A DNA stretch of 14,110 nt from Acidobacteriaceae bacterium (lineage in GTDB: Bacteria; Acidobacteriota; Terriglobia; Terriglobales; Acidobacteriaceae), in NCBI GenBank assembly GCA_030049955.1, contig JASIJX010000336.1, forward strand, positions 1-14,110, given 5' to 3'. Both the position numbers and the translations under genes were made by a program. The first letter of the stretch is position 1, and each line of letters opens with the position of its first letter. The notes under the pieces were generated by a model. The model worked only from the letters and a program-made list of their open reading frames with translations, was not told the origin of the DNA and did not search any database. Of the stretch, positions 1 to 6,032 are shown piece by piece.

Positions 1-691
1 ACCAGTTGGTGTCCAGGCATTCAGCCCGGAAGGTGCCATTGAACGATTCGCAGAAGGCATTGTCGGTGGGTTTTCCCGGACGCGAGAAGTCGATCTTCAC
101 GCCATTACGATAGGCCCACAGATCCATCATCTGCCCAGTGAACTCTGCACCGTTGTCGCAGAACAGCAGTTGTGGAACACCACGTTGCTCTTTCATTCGA
201 TTGAGTACACGCACTACATCATCTCCCCGCAGGCTTTGCCCTGATTCAATGGCCAGGCTTTCTCGCGTGTAAATGTCCACCACCGTCAGCGAACGGAAAC
301 GCCGGCCATCGCTGAGTTGATCTGACACGAAATCCATCGCCCAGACCTGATTCGGTCCTGTGGGTTTGAACCGCTCCTGACGATGCACCACGGCTCGACG
401 CCGGCCAGTAAGTCGCTTCCGCAGTCCGAGTCCCTCTTCCTTGTACAGCCTGTAGACCATGTCTTTGCCAACTTTCCAGCCCTCACGGTTCAACAGCACG
501 CGGATCATCCGATATCCGTAGCGCACTCGGGTCTGGGCGATCTCCCGCATCCGCATACAAACTTCGGTCCGCTGCTCTTTATGGCCTTCGTAGCGATACG
601 TTGTTCGTCCGATCTCCAGAACCTCGCACACATGCCGTTCGTTCGCCCGATAGTTCTTTTTCAGATGCTCGACCAGTGGGCGGCGGACCAT
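1..691 (-). CDS. IS3-family transposase orfB (DDE integrase), partial at window edge
   Basis: The frame is open from an ATG at the complement of 689-691 to the window edge, 230 codons without a stop. It begins MVRRPLVEHLKKNYRANERHV, followed by the usual helical region (RVRYGYRMIRVLLNREG) and the integrase core. The core shows the first catalytic Asp in WAMDFVSD (about 312-335), the second in FCDNGAEFTG (about 136-165), and the Glu in AFCESFNG (about 35-60). All three residues of the DDE triad are therefore present. The protein cuts and joins IS ends during copy-out transposition, normally as an OrfAB fusion made by a -1 frameshift from orfA. Only the last few dozen residues are missing beyond the edge. 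The activity of this copy is doubtful because orfA is damaged. Confidence 0.88.
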   Translation of the reverse strand, partial: MVRRPLVEHLKKNYRANERHVCEVLEIGRTTYRYEGHKEQRTEVCMRMREIAQTRVRYGYRMIRVLLNREGWKVGKDMVYRLYKEEGLGLRKRLTGRRRAVVHRQERFKPTGPNQVWAMDFVSDQLSDGRRFRSLTVVDIYTRESLAIESGQSLRGDDVVRVLNRMKEQRGVPQLLFCDNGAEFTGQMMDLWAYRNGVKIDFSRPGKPTDNAFCESFNGTFRAECLDTNW

Positions 692-952
692 ACATTTTTT
701 CGTAGGACATCCTGCAGCATGGTCTTATCCAACGTTAGCTCTGCCACCAGCTGCTTCAGCTTCGTGTTCTCTTCGCGAAGCTGCTTGATCTGGCGCACCT
801 GATCCACTTCCAGACCAGCGTACTTCGCCTTCCATCGGTAATACGTGTGTTCCGTGATTCCGGTCTTGCGGATCAACTCCGCCACCGGAACTCCAACTTC
901 GGCCCGCTTTAGAACCCCGACAATCTGCTCTACAGAAAAACTTCCTCTTCAT
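661..952 (-). pseudogene. IS3-family transposase orfA, frameshifted near its start
   Basis: The main frame reads SVEQIVGVLKRAEVGVPVAE and continues through an HTH (ELIRKTGITEHTYYRWK) and a leucine-rich coiled coil (QIKQLREENTKLKQLVAEL) to a TGA at the complement of 661-663. The natural start, ATG-AAG-AGG-AAG (MKRK) at the complement of 950-952, lies in a different frame. Seven bases separate AAG from the GTAGAG that begins VEQ, where nine would keep frame, so about two bases appear to have been lost in the Arg codon of the usual KRKRFSVEQ opening. Neither frame alone gives a normal OrfA. OrfA supplies the DNA-binding and dimerisation part of the OrfAB transposase. A sequencing error in the run of five T could produce the same picture. 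Confidence 0.75.
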
Positions 953-1001
953 TGGCAATATCCCTCGGCCTTTCCCAGGCTGGTTCTTGCCAAAATACTA
1001 A

Positions 1002-1286
1002 CCGTCAAAATGGATCAGTTTTAGCCAGGCCCTTCAGCTGGAAACCGAGCTTGCACGAGCGATGATAGCAAGCGGTGGTCGCGTAACTACTCTTGCCCAC
1101 CACTTAAAGCTTGGGAAATCCGCGCTCAATAGAATCTGCGAACTTGATGAGATCGACCGGCTTGTAACTACTCAAGGGCCTGAACCTGGTCTTCGTGAAG
1201 CATTGAATTTGGCCAGCGTTGAAGTTCTTGTCGCTAGCGAGACTGCGGACTTGCGCCAGCCGATGCAGGGAAACTCGCGAAAGTGA
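1002..1286 (+). pseudogene. HTH-like protein fragment truncated at the IS boundary (unrecognised)
   Basis: An open frame starts just inside the IS end (after an in-frame TAA near 999) and runs to a TGA at 1284-1286. Read from about 1035 it gives QALQLETELARAMIASGGRV, then TLAHHLKLGKSALNRICEL, which has the spacing of a helix-turn-helix, and then a 50-residue tail ending in QGNSRK. There is no good start with a ribosome-binding site; the ATG at 1062 falls in the middle of the apparent helix before the HTH. The likeliest reading is the C-terminal end of a gene cut by the neighbouring insertion sequence. The family is not recognised, and chance openness cannot be excluded. Confidence 0.3.
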
Positions 1287-1857
1287 TGCACGAAGACAAC
1301 GAGTGCGACACGCTCTGCCAGTACTGGAGCGGGAATAATTTAAAAAACCGAGCCTGAAGCTCGAGTCGTATCGCCGGATTTGAATGGCGTCGAGGCCCAC
1401 ATTATTGTGGGGTTGACCTCCATATCGGAACTTTTCAGGCCTGCTCAATGTTCACGTGCATTGGAGTCTGCAAGGATCGCTTTTCCACTTATCCCGTGAG
1501 AGGGGCATTTCCGCGAAATGCTTCAAGTCATTCGTTACCTCTTGACCCTCCCCGAATATTCCCGGCTAGCGGATGCGCATGCGGAGTTTCCGGTCTTTCC
1601 AAGCTCCCATGGCGGTCGTCGGAGCGTTGCGGTAATCGAGATCGACCTTATCGGATCCCTATAGATAATCCTCGCCATAGGTAGGAGGCGCTGGTCGCGG
1701 GTTTTGCCCTTGAGCAGATTGATCTATCTATTGCAGTTCCGCCCAAGCTCCTATGGCCGACTTGAGCCAGCCACCACTGATGCAAAGGAGGTTTCCAGGC
1801 GTGATCCCTTTTTGCGAATCGCTCCCCATCATGATGCATCCATCGCTTTATGCGCCA
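1287..1857. other. Gene-free stretch with a minus-strand terminator
   Basis: No reading frame here has a start with a ribosome-binding site or recognisable protein motifs. The stretch holds the minus-strand terminator described separately (1342-1363) and a small hairpin, CCCAC at 1396-1400 pairing with GTGGG at 1407-1411. It separates the IS from the 3' end of the GntR-type regulator and probably consists of decayed sequence. Confidence 0.5.
1342..1363 (-). terminator. Putative rho-independent terminator (minus strand)
   Basis: Read on the minus strand, CGAGC pairs with GCTCG around a five-base loop (TTCAG) and is followed, after GG, by six T. The stem is only five base pairs. It is oriented to stop minus-strand transcripts coming from the GntR-type gene, whose stop codon lies about 500 bases upstream. 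Confidence 0.45.
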
Positions 1858-2613
1858 CTATCGCTTGCGATCAGATTTACGAGGTCTTACGCGCCACCTG
1901 CTATTGGCGATCGATTCAATTGCCCGAACCACGCCATCGATACCAAAACACACATGTGCTCGCATTGCGGATTCAGCGGTTTGCGGATCCCCTGTGATAA
2001 TGCCGTCAATCAATGTCCGGTGGAAACCGTCCGGGAGAGCACTCCTATCAGAAGCTGTATCGTAAAGCCAATTGAAAACCATGATGTGACTGCTTTCAAT
2101 TGCCGACCGCAAAAACTCGCACCGCGCATACTCGGCAATTTTCATATGCAGGTCGAAGTGGTTCTTCTGTACCGCGAACAGGAATTCCTTGTCGCTATCT
2201 TGCGAGGCTGCACGAGTGAACAGCGTGTCCAGATTTTCCGCAAACCTTTTCAGTTCGAGACGCTCCTCGAATGTACTATTCTCTGCGCACAGACGCGCAG
2301 ATTGGCACTCGAGGGCTTCTCTCACCTGATACATACCTCGGGCTTCGGCGATCGTCGGAATTCTCACCCTTGTTCCTACTCGTGCCTGGGATTCCAGCAG
2401 GCCATCTCTCTCCAGCCGCTGTAACGCCACAGTCACCGGGAGCAGGCTCATTCCAAATTGCTCTGCCAAATCACGCCTGGAGATTGCGGTCCCCAGTGGA
2501 AGGGTTCCGCGTAAGAGCTGGTCAAGGATCAGCCGATGTGCCTGATCGGAGAGACTTCCAGCGACGCGAGATCTGACGTGAGGCTTGCGGGCTACAGAAT
2601 GTGCCGTTTGCAT
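1858..2613 (-). CDS. GntR/FadR-family transcriptional regulator with FCD ligand domain
   Basis: This 251-residue protein has a winged-helix GntR domain at about 20-88, with RRDLAEQFGMSLLPVTVALQ as HTH and GLLESQARVGTRV as wing. An all-helical FCD effector domain follows at about 95-230. FCD proteins sense small carboxylates or sugar acids, often through a metal held by one Asp/Asn and three His. Here His156 (DLHMKIA), His198 (GFHRTLIDGI) and His220 (MRAHV) are in place. The residue four before His156, usually Asp or Asn, is His152. The ATG at the complement of 2611-2613 was chosen; a TTG nine bases upstream is in frame, and neither has a strong ribosome-binding site. It is transcribed away from the plus-strand catabolic genes and is the only regulator visible, so it is the natural candidate to control them, although about 1.5 kb lies between it and the sulfatase. 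Confidence 0.88.
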   Translation of the reverse strand: MQTAHSVARKPHVRSRVAGSLSDQAHRLILDQLLRGTLPLGTAISRRDLAEQFGMSLLPVTVALQRLERDGLLESQARVGTRVRIPTIAEARGMYQVREALECQSARLCAENSTFEERLELKRFAENLDTLFTRAASQDSDKEFLFAVQKNHFDLHMKIAEYARCEFLRSAIESSHIMVFNWLYDTASDRSALPDGFHRTLIDGIITGDPQTAESAMRAHVCFGIDGVVRAIESIANSRWRVRPRKSDRKR

Positions 2614-2668
2614 AATGACCAATCACCCAGTCTACACTTTACTTCGCCCAACCAAATTATTGAAATGT

Positions 2669-2706
2669 CAGATCATGCTGCGCGTTATTCTAACTTGCCT
2701 GATCTG
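2669..2706. promoter_or_regulatory. Separated inverted repeat upstream of the GntR-type gene
   Basis: CAGATCA at 2669-2675 is repeated in inverted orientation as TGATCTG at 2700-2706, with centres 31 bases apart (about three helical turns). It lies 56-93 bases upstream of the regulator start. Autoregulation by GntR proteins through paired sites is common, but a 7-base repeat at this distance could arise by chance. Confidence 0.2.
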
Positions 2707-2956
2707 TAAATGTTAAGACATCCGGGCGTGGACGGCCCGGTGCTCTCCGTCACTAGATCCCTATGGAGCTAAGGCTTGTGTTCGTCGAATGCCTTGCACC
2801 CCAGCTTCGATGCCTGTCAGAAGAACATGTTTATAAACAATAACGTAGTAGAGCACTGCTGCGTGCTGGATCACCGCTTGCATCGCTTTCGGCGGCCTTC
2901 TGGCAAGGTTCGCCAAGATTGCTCGAAGGCAATGGGCGGAGTGCTTAGAAACCTCC

Positions 2957-2985
2957 TTGACAATTCACCCAATATGCTGTTAAAA
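2957..2985 (+). promoter_or_regulatory. Possible sigma-70-type promoter
   Basis: A perfect TTGACA (2957-2962) is followed after 17 bases by TTAAAA (2980-2985), a poor -10 match with three of six positions agreeing. It points toward the glycoside-hydrolase relic and the sulfatase. The evidence is the -35 element alone. Confidence 0.2.
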
Positions 2986-3360
2986 ATCTTTCTCGTACTA
3001 ACATTTCAGTATTTCCCGGAGTCAAATTGGGTGAGTTCGTTAACCTCGGCGGCGCTATGCGTTTCTCGCTGATCCAAAGACGCTCTCTTTGCAAGGAGGC
3101 ACCACTGATTCCAACCAGGCGATCGCTTCTCGAGCGTTGCTGGTTGTCACTCCTTCCGAGGTCTCTCGCAGGTCAACGCGATTCGCAACCGAACCATGCT
3201 GCCTTTAGGCTTCCTGCCAAACCCAACTGTCCCATGGAAGCCAATGTATTTTGCAACCATGCTTCGAGGGAGATAGGCTCCGACAGCTACGCACTGACCG
3301 CAACCCACCACCCGACAGCAAGACACTCAATTCAGGAGACACCTGAATACTATCCGGGAT

Positions 3361-4060
3361 CTTTTCTATTGCAGCGTCTCCGGCACCACCGCCGACGCGC
3401 CGAACTGGTGCAATACAGGCAGCGATGAAGCCGCAGCCATGGACGTGGTCAATTTTCACATGAAGCCAGGAAACGAAGCGAACGGTTTTAGTGCGGAGAA
3501 AGAGATGCTGTCAGAGTACTGCGCCGTAGTAGCGAGCGGAGTGAGTGAATGTTCGGCCAGTGGCGACACAGGGATCATGCAGCCTGCCGAACTGGCGAAG
3601 CCGTTCTTCAACACCGAGTCCGGATATTCCGGATTCGAACCAGACAATTGGGATGGTGGCCGCGGGGCGCTGAAGCTAGGTGGTGAGCCGGACATGCAGG
3701 CGGCTTTTATCGGCCGCTATGCGCTCATTCAGTGGTCGCTGGGTATCCAGAATTTCAACTGGTACACCTATGACATCGGTAATACGCCGAACGGTAACGC
3801 TTATAACGGATCCGGCATGCAAGCCGGCGACCTTGCGTTAGCTTATATCTCGATGTATCGCATGCTAGTTGGTCAGACAGCACAAAAGGTAATGATTGCG
3901 CTTGCTACTACCAATCAGTGCCGAGTCAATGGACATATTACCGTGGCCTGTGGGGGCATGAAACTGCCATCTCTACGACGGGCCAGCATGCTCATCAAGT
4001 GCAAGTGAGCAATCTACCCATCATGTTAGAAAACCAACAACTAGAACTGCGGGTTAGCTA
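3361..4060 (+). pseudogene. Relic of a glycoside hydrolase (C-terminal half, frameshifted)
   Basis: A continuous frame from about 3361 reads FYCSVSGTTADAPNWCNTGS, EAAAMDVVNFHMKPGNEA, AKPFFNTESGYSGFEPDNW and QWSLGIQNFNWYTYDIGN, ending at 4006-4008. The phrases WYTYDIGNTPNGNAYNGSGM and NTESGYSGF, with the catalytic-type Glu in NTES, are familiar from secreted bacterial glycoside hydrolases with a GH5/GH39-like TIM barrel. No signal peptide, start with ribosome-binding site or N-terminal half of the barrel is visible upstream. Near 3955 the homology appears to leave the frame: the frame of 3974-4060 reads LYDGPACSSSASEQ, similar to the expected disulfide-bonded C-terminal tail. The gene is therefore interpreted as truncated and frameshifted. 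It hints that the locus once included extracellular polysaccharide breakdown. The exact GH family is uncertain. Confidence 0.6.
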
Positions 4061-4063
4061 ACC
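4052..4063. promoter_or_regulatory. Perfect 12-bp palindrome upstream of the sulfatase (possible operator)
   Basis: GGTTAGCTAACC is a perfect 12-base palindrome ending 111 bases before the sulfatase start. Size and symmetry fit an operator for a dimeric regulator such as a GntR/FadR protein. I found no second copy elsewhere in the window by eye. Confidence 0.3.
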
Positions 4064-4174
4064 AAGGCGGCCGAAAAGTTTTATGCGCCGTTCCAACAAC
4101 AGGTACACAGATGGAGGAAGGCCCAGTCGTAGATGCGCAAACGCACTTACCTATTGCGAAGTGAGGAGGCTTTT

Positions 4175-5662
4175 ATGAGTGAACGACCGATATTGAACAG
4201 TACTTCGACGCGACGCGACTTTTTGCGCAGTACGGCGCTGGCTTCCGGTGTCGCGGTAGCCGCTGGCGCAAACCCCGAAATCGCAGCCGGTCTGATAGGG
4301 GGGGCGCCAACAGCCCCTTCGCGTCCGCCGAATGTGCTGATGATTTGCGCGGATCAGTTCCGTGCAGATTTTGTCGGCGTAAACCACGAGAATCCATCAG
4401 TGAAAACGCCACATATCGATGCCCTGGCCGCGCGCGGAGTGACCTTCCGGCAATGCATGACTAACCAGCCGCTTTGCTCGCCATCCCGGGCTTCGTTCCT
4501 GACGGGGCGCTATGCGACTGAGACGGGAGTATGGAAACTGGGTGTCGAGCTCGATCACACTCTCCCGACCATTGCGACCGAGCTTGGCAGCCGCGGGTAC
4601 TCCACGAATTTTATGGGGAAGTGGCACGTCTCAGATGTAGGAAAACGAGAGCATTTGGGATGGGTGGCGCCTGGGCCTTCGCGAGGCGGCTTCAATGACC
4701 TGTGGGAAGGGGCGAATGTGCTCGAGCTTGTTTCGCATCCCTACGAGGGAAATTATTGGGACAATGATGGCAAGAATATCGGCTATAAGGATGAGTATCG
4801 CGTCGACTTTATCGCAAACCGGGCGCGGCAATTCATCGTGCAAAAACACGACAAGCCCTGGCTCCTGTTTGTGTCACAGCTTGAGCCGCACATCCAGAAT
4901 GACGTCAACAACAACATTCCGCCGAAACGTTATGAGGATAAATACAACAACCCATTTGTCCCTGCCGATCTGCAATCTGCACGCAGTGGTAACTCGCACG
5001 AATTGATACCGGGATACTATGGTTGCGTTCAGGCGATCGACGACTGTGTGGGTACTCTGGTTGAGACTCTCAAGGAGAGCGGCCAATTGGACAACACAAT
5101 CATCGCTTTCTTCTCAGATCATGGCTGCCACTTTGGCACGCGGAATTCTCAGTACAAGCGCTCGCCGCATGATGCCTCGATCCGAGTCCCTCTGGTAATT
5201 GCTGGACCGGGCTTCGATCAAGCGGCGGCCGTGGATGAAGTGGTATCTCTAGTGGACCTCACGCCAACGCTGCTGGATGGTGCCGGCATCGAGCCGCCAG
5301 TAACCATGCGCGGCAAGCCGCTGAAACCGCTGCTGCATGACAATCAGGCGCGTATGAACTGGGATTCGACAGCCTACTTTCAGATTAGCCAGGAAATCTG
5401 CGCGAGGGGCATTCGAACGCGCGATTGGTGCTACTGTGCGTTTGATCCCACGGTTCCGCATGGGGAAGCGGAGTACGGTACACAATATCAAGACTACGCG
5501 CTTTTTTCGGTTGGCGCCGATCCGGCTCAAGCCGTCAACCTGGTTGGACGTCCCGAGTACAGAGAGGTCGCGGACCAGCTTCGCGAAGAGGTGCAGAAGC
5601 GCATGATCGCTATTGGCGAACCCGATACAACAATTACCCCAATTCGGTTTTTCTATGCATAA
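4175..5662 (+). CDS. Tat-exported type I (formylglycine) sulfatase
   Basis: The 495-residue protein starts at ATG 4175, preceded by GAGGAGG at 4163-4169 with 5-base spacing; an upstream ATG at 4133 lacks such a site. Residues 11-32 form a twin-arginine signal (TSTRRDFLRS plus a hydrophobic stretch), predicting export in folded form. The S1 sulfatase core follows. It has the metal-binding NVLMICADQ (about 53-61), the signature CSPSR at 101-105 whose Cys101 is converted to formylglycine by a separate maturase, GKWH (148-151), EPH (237-239) and the metal-binding FSDHG (313-317) with Lys328. It removes sulfate from an organic ester, most likely a sulfated carbohydrate in this setting; the substrate cannot be read from the sequence. 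It is the first intact plus-strand gene of the cluster, between two carbohydrate-enzyme relics. Confidence 0.93.
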   Translation: MSERPILNSTSTRRDFLRSTALASGVAVAAGANPEIAAGLIGGAPTAPSRPPNVLMICADQFRADFVGVNHENPSVKTPHIDALAARGVTFRQCMTNQPLCSPSRASFLTGRYATETGVWKLGVELDHTLPTIATELGSRGYSTNFMGKWHVSDVGKREHLGWVAPGPSRGGFNDLWEGANVLELVSHPYEGNYWDNDGKNIGYKDEYRVDFIANRARQFIVQKHDKPWLLFVSQLEPHIQNDVNNNIPPKRYEDKYNNPFVPADLQSARSGNSHELIPGYYGCVQAIDDCVGTLVETLKESGQLDNTIIAFFSDHGCHFGTRNSQYKRSPHDASIRVPLVIAGPGFDQAAAVDEVVSLVDLTPTLLDGAGIEPPVTMRGKPLKPLLHDNQARMNWDSTAYFQISQEICARGIRTRDWCYCAFDPTVPHGEAEYGTQYQDYALFSVGADPAQAVNLVGRPEYREVADQLREEVQKRMIAIGEPDTTITPIRFFYA

Positions 5663-5714
5663 TCTGTGGTTCCGGCGAGAGGAGTGCCCCGCGGAATTCA
5701 GAAGTATCTTGGGA

Positions 5715-6025
5715 GAAAAAACGCCGTTCATGGTCCGGGGCTCTGAGATGTATCTCCAGCTTTACACTGGGGCCTCCCTCCATGGGGCCTTGATTGGCAA
5801 GTCCAGTGTTCCCTATGCGCGCTACGCAGGTCTTTGTTTGGAGGCGAGGGTTACCCCGATGACGCCTGCACTCCGGAGCTCGGAGACATCGTTCTTCGTG
5901 CCGGGGCGCGAAAATGCCATACCACGGGTTATGCCTTCAGTTCGCAGCCACGCTGGGATTATTTTGGCGATCGGCTTACGTTGGACCATGGAATTAGAGA
6001 ATTCACGATTCATCCCCGGAGATAG
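5715..6025 (+). pseudogene. Relic of aldose 1-epimerase (galM) C-terminus, frameshifted
   Basis: Two frames joined near 5841-5846 give the end of an aldose 1-epimerase. The first reads EMYLQLYTGASLHGALIGKS and ARYAGLCLEA. The second, after a one-base shift, reads GYPDDACTPELGDIVLRAG and TTGYAFSSQ. This matches the family pattern of (LQ)FYTGN-L-G, then GLCLETQ-(Y/F)PD, then LRPGE--TT-Y-F. GalM interconverts alpha and beta anomers of hexoses. Only about 80-90 residues remain of a protein normally over 300 residues long, and the N-terminal part with the catalytic histidines is absent. The frame stays open to TAG 6023-6025, but the last 25 residues are not recognisable. A functional gene is excluded. 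Confidence 0.65.
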
Positions 6026-6032
6026 AGCCTTA

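Larger units (their letters stand above)
1..1015 (-). mobile_element. IS3-family insertion sequence, truncated by window edge
   Basis: The minus strand carries the two-gene layout of IS3-family elements: a short HTH/coiled-coil orfA followed by an overlapping DDE transposase orfB in the -1 frame. The upstream (orfA-side) end lies somewhere near 1000-1020, just past the orfA start, but the exact terminal inverted repeat cannot be fixed because the other end is outside the window. The orfA wording (KTGITEHTYYRWK, QIKQLREEN) and the orfB wording resemble the group in which orfA ends in a run of lysine codons. A run of six A on the minus strand (complement of 695-700) lies just before the orfB start and could serve translational frameshifting. 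The copy is probably not fully functional, because orfA has a frame error near its start. Confidence 0.85.
2614..3360. other. Gene-free stretch between regulator and glycoside-hydrolase relic
   Basis: No convincing gene is present. Short open frames occur but lack ribosome-binding sites and family motifs. The stretch holds a possible regulatory inverted repeat (2669-2706), a GC hairpin (CCGGGC at 2722-2727 with GCCCGG at 2735-2740, no T-run) and a possible promoter -35 element (2957). The right half may contain further unrecognisable debris of the glycoside hydrolase that follows. Confidence 0.5.

Noticed and set aside
1648..1839. Minus-strand 63-codon open frame downstream of the GntR-type gene
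   Set aside because: It has no start with a ribosome-binding site, no known motif and no conserved-looking composition; it is probably chance.
1753..2424. Plus-strand open frame of 223 codons
   Set aside because: It lies antisense to the GntR-type regulator, whose domain motifs are clear; the plus-strand translation has no recognisable motif and a biased composition typical of a shadow frame.
2722..2740. GC-rich hairpin as a terminator
   Set aside because: CCGGGC/GCCCGG is a good stem, but no T-run follows on either strand and no gene ends beside it.
4175..5662. Asp-Gln instead of Asp-Asp in the sulfatase N-terminal metal motif as a defect
   Set aside because: ADQ is a normal variant in S1 sulfatases such as choline sulfatases, and all other catalytic motifs are intact.
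5613..6032. N-terminal extension of the oxygenase in the same frame
   Set aside because: It overlaps the end of the sulfatase gene and reads through the galM relic. The ATG at 6033 has a ribosome-binding site, and the recognisable desaturase domain begins after it.
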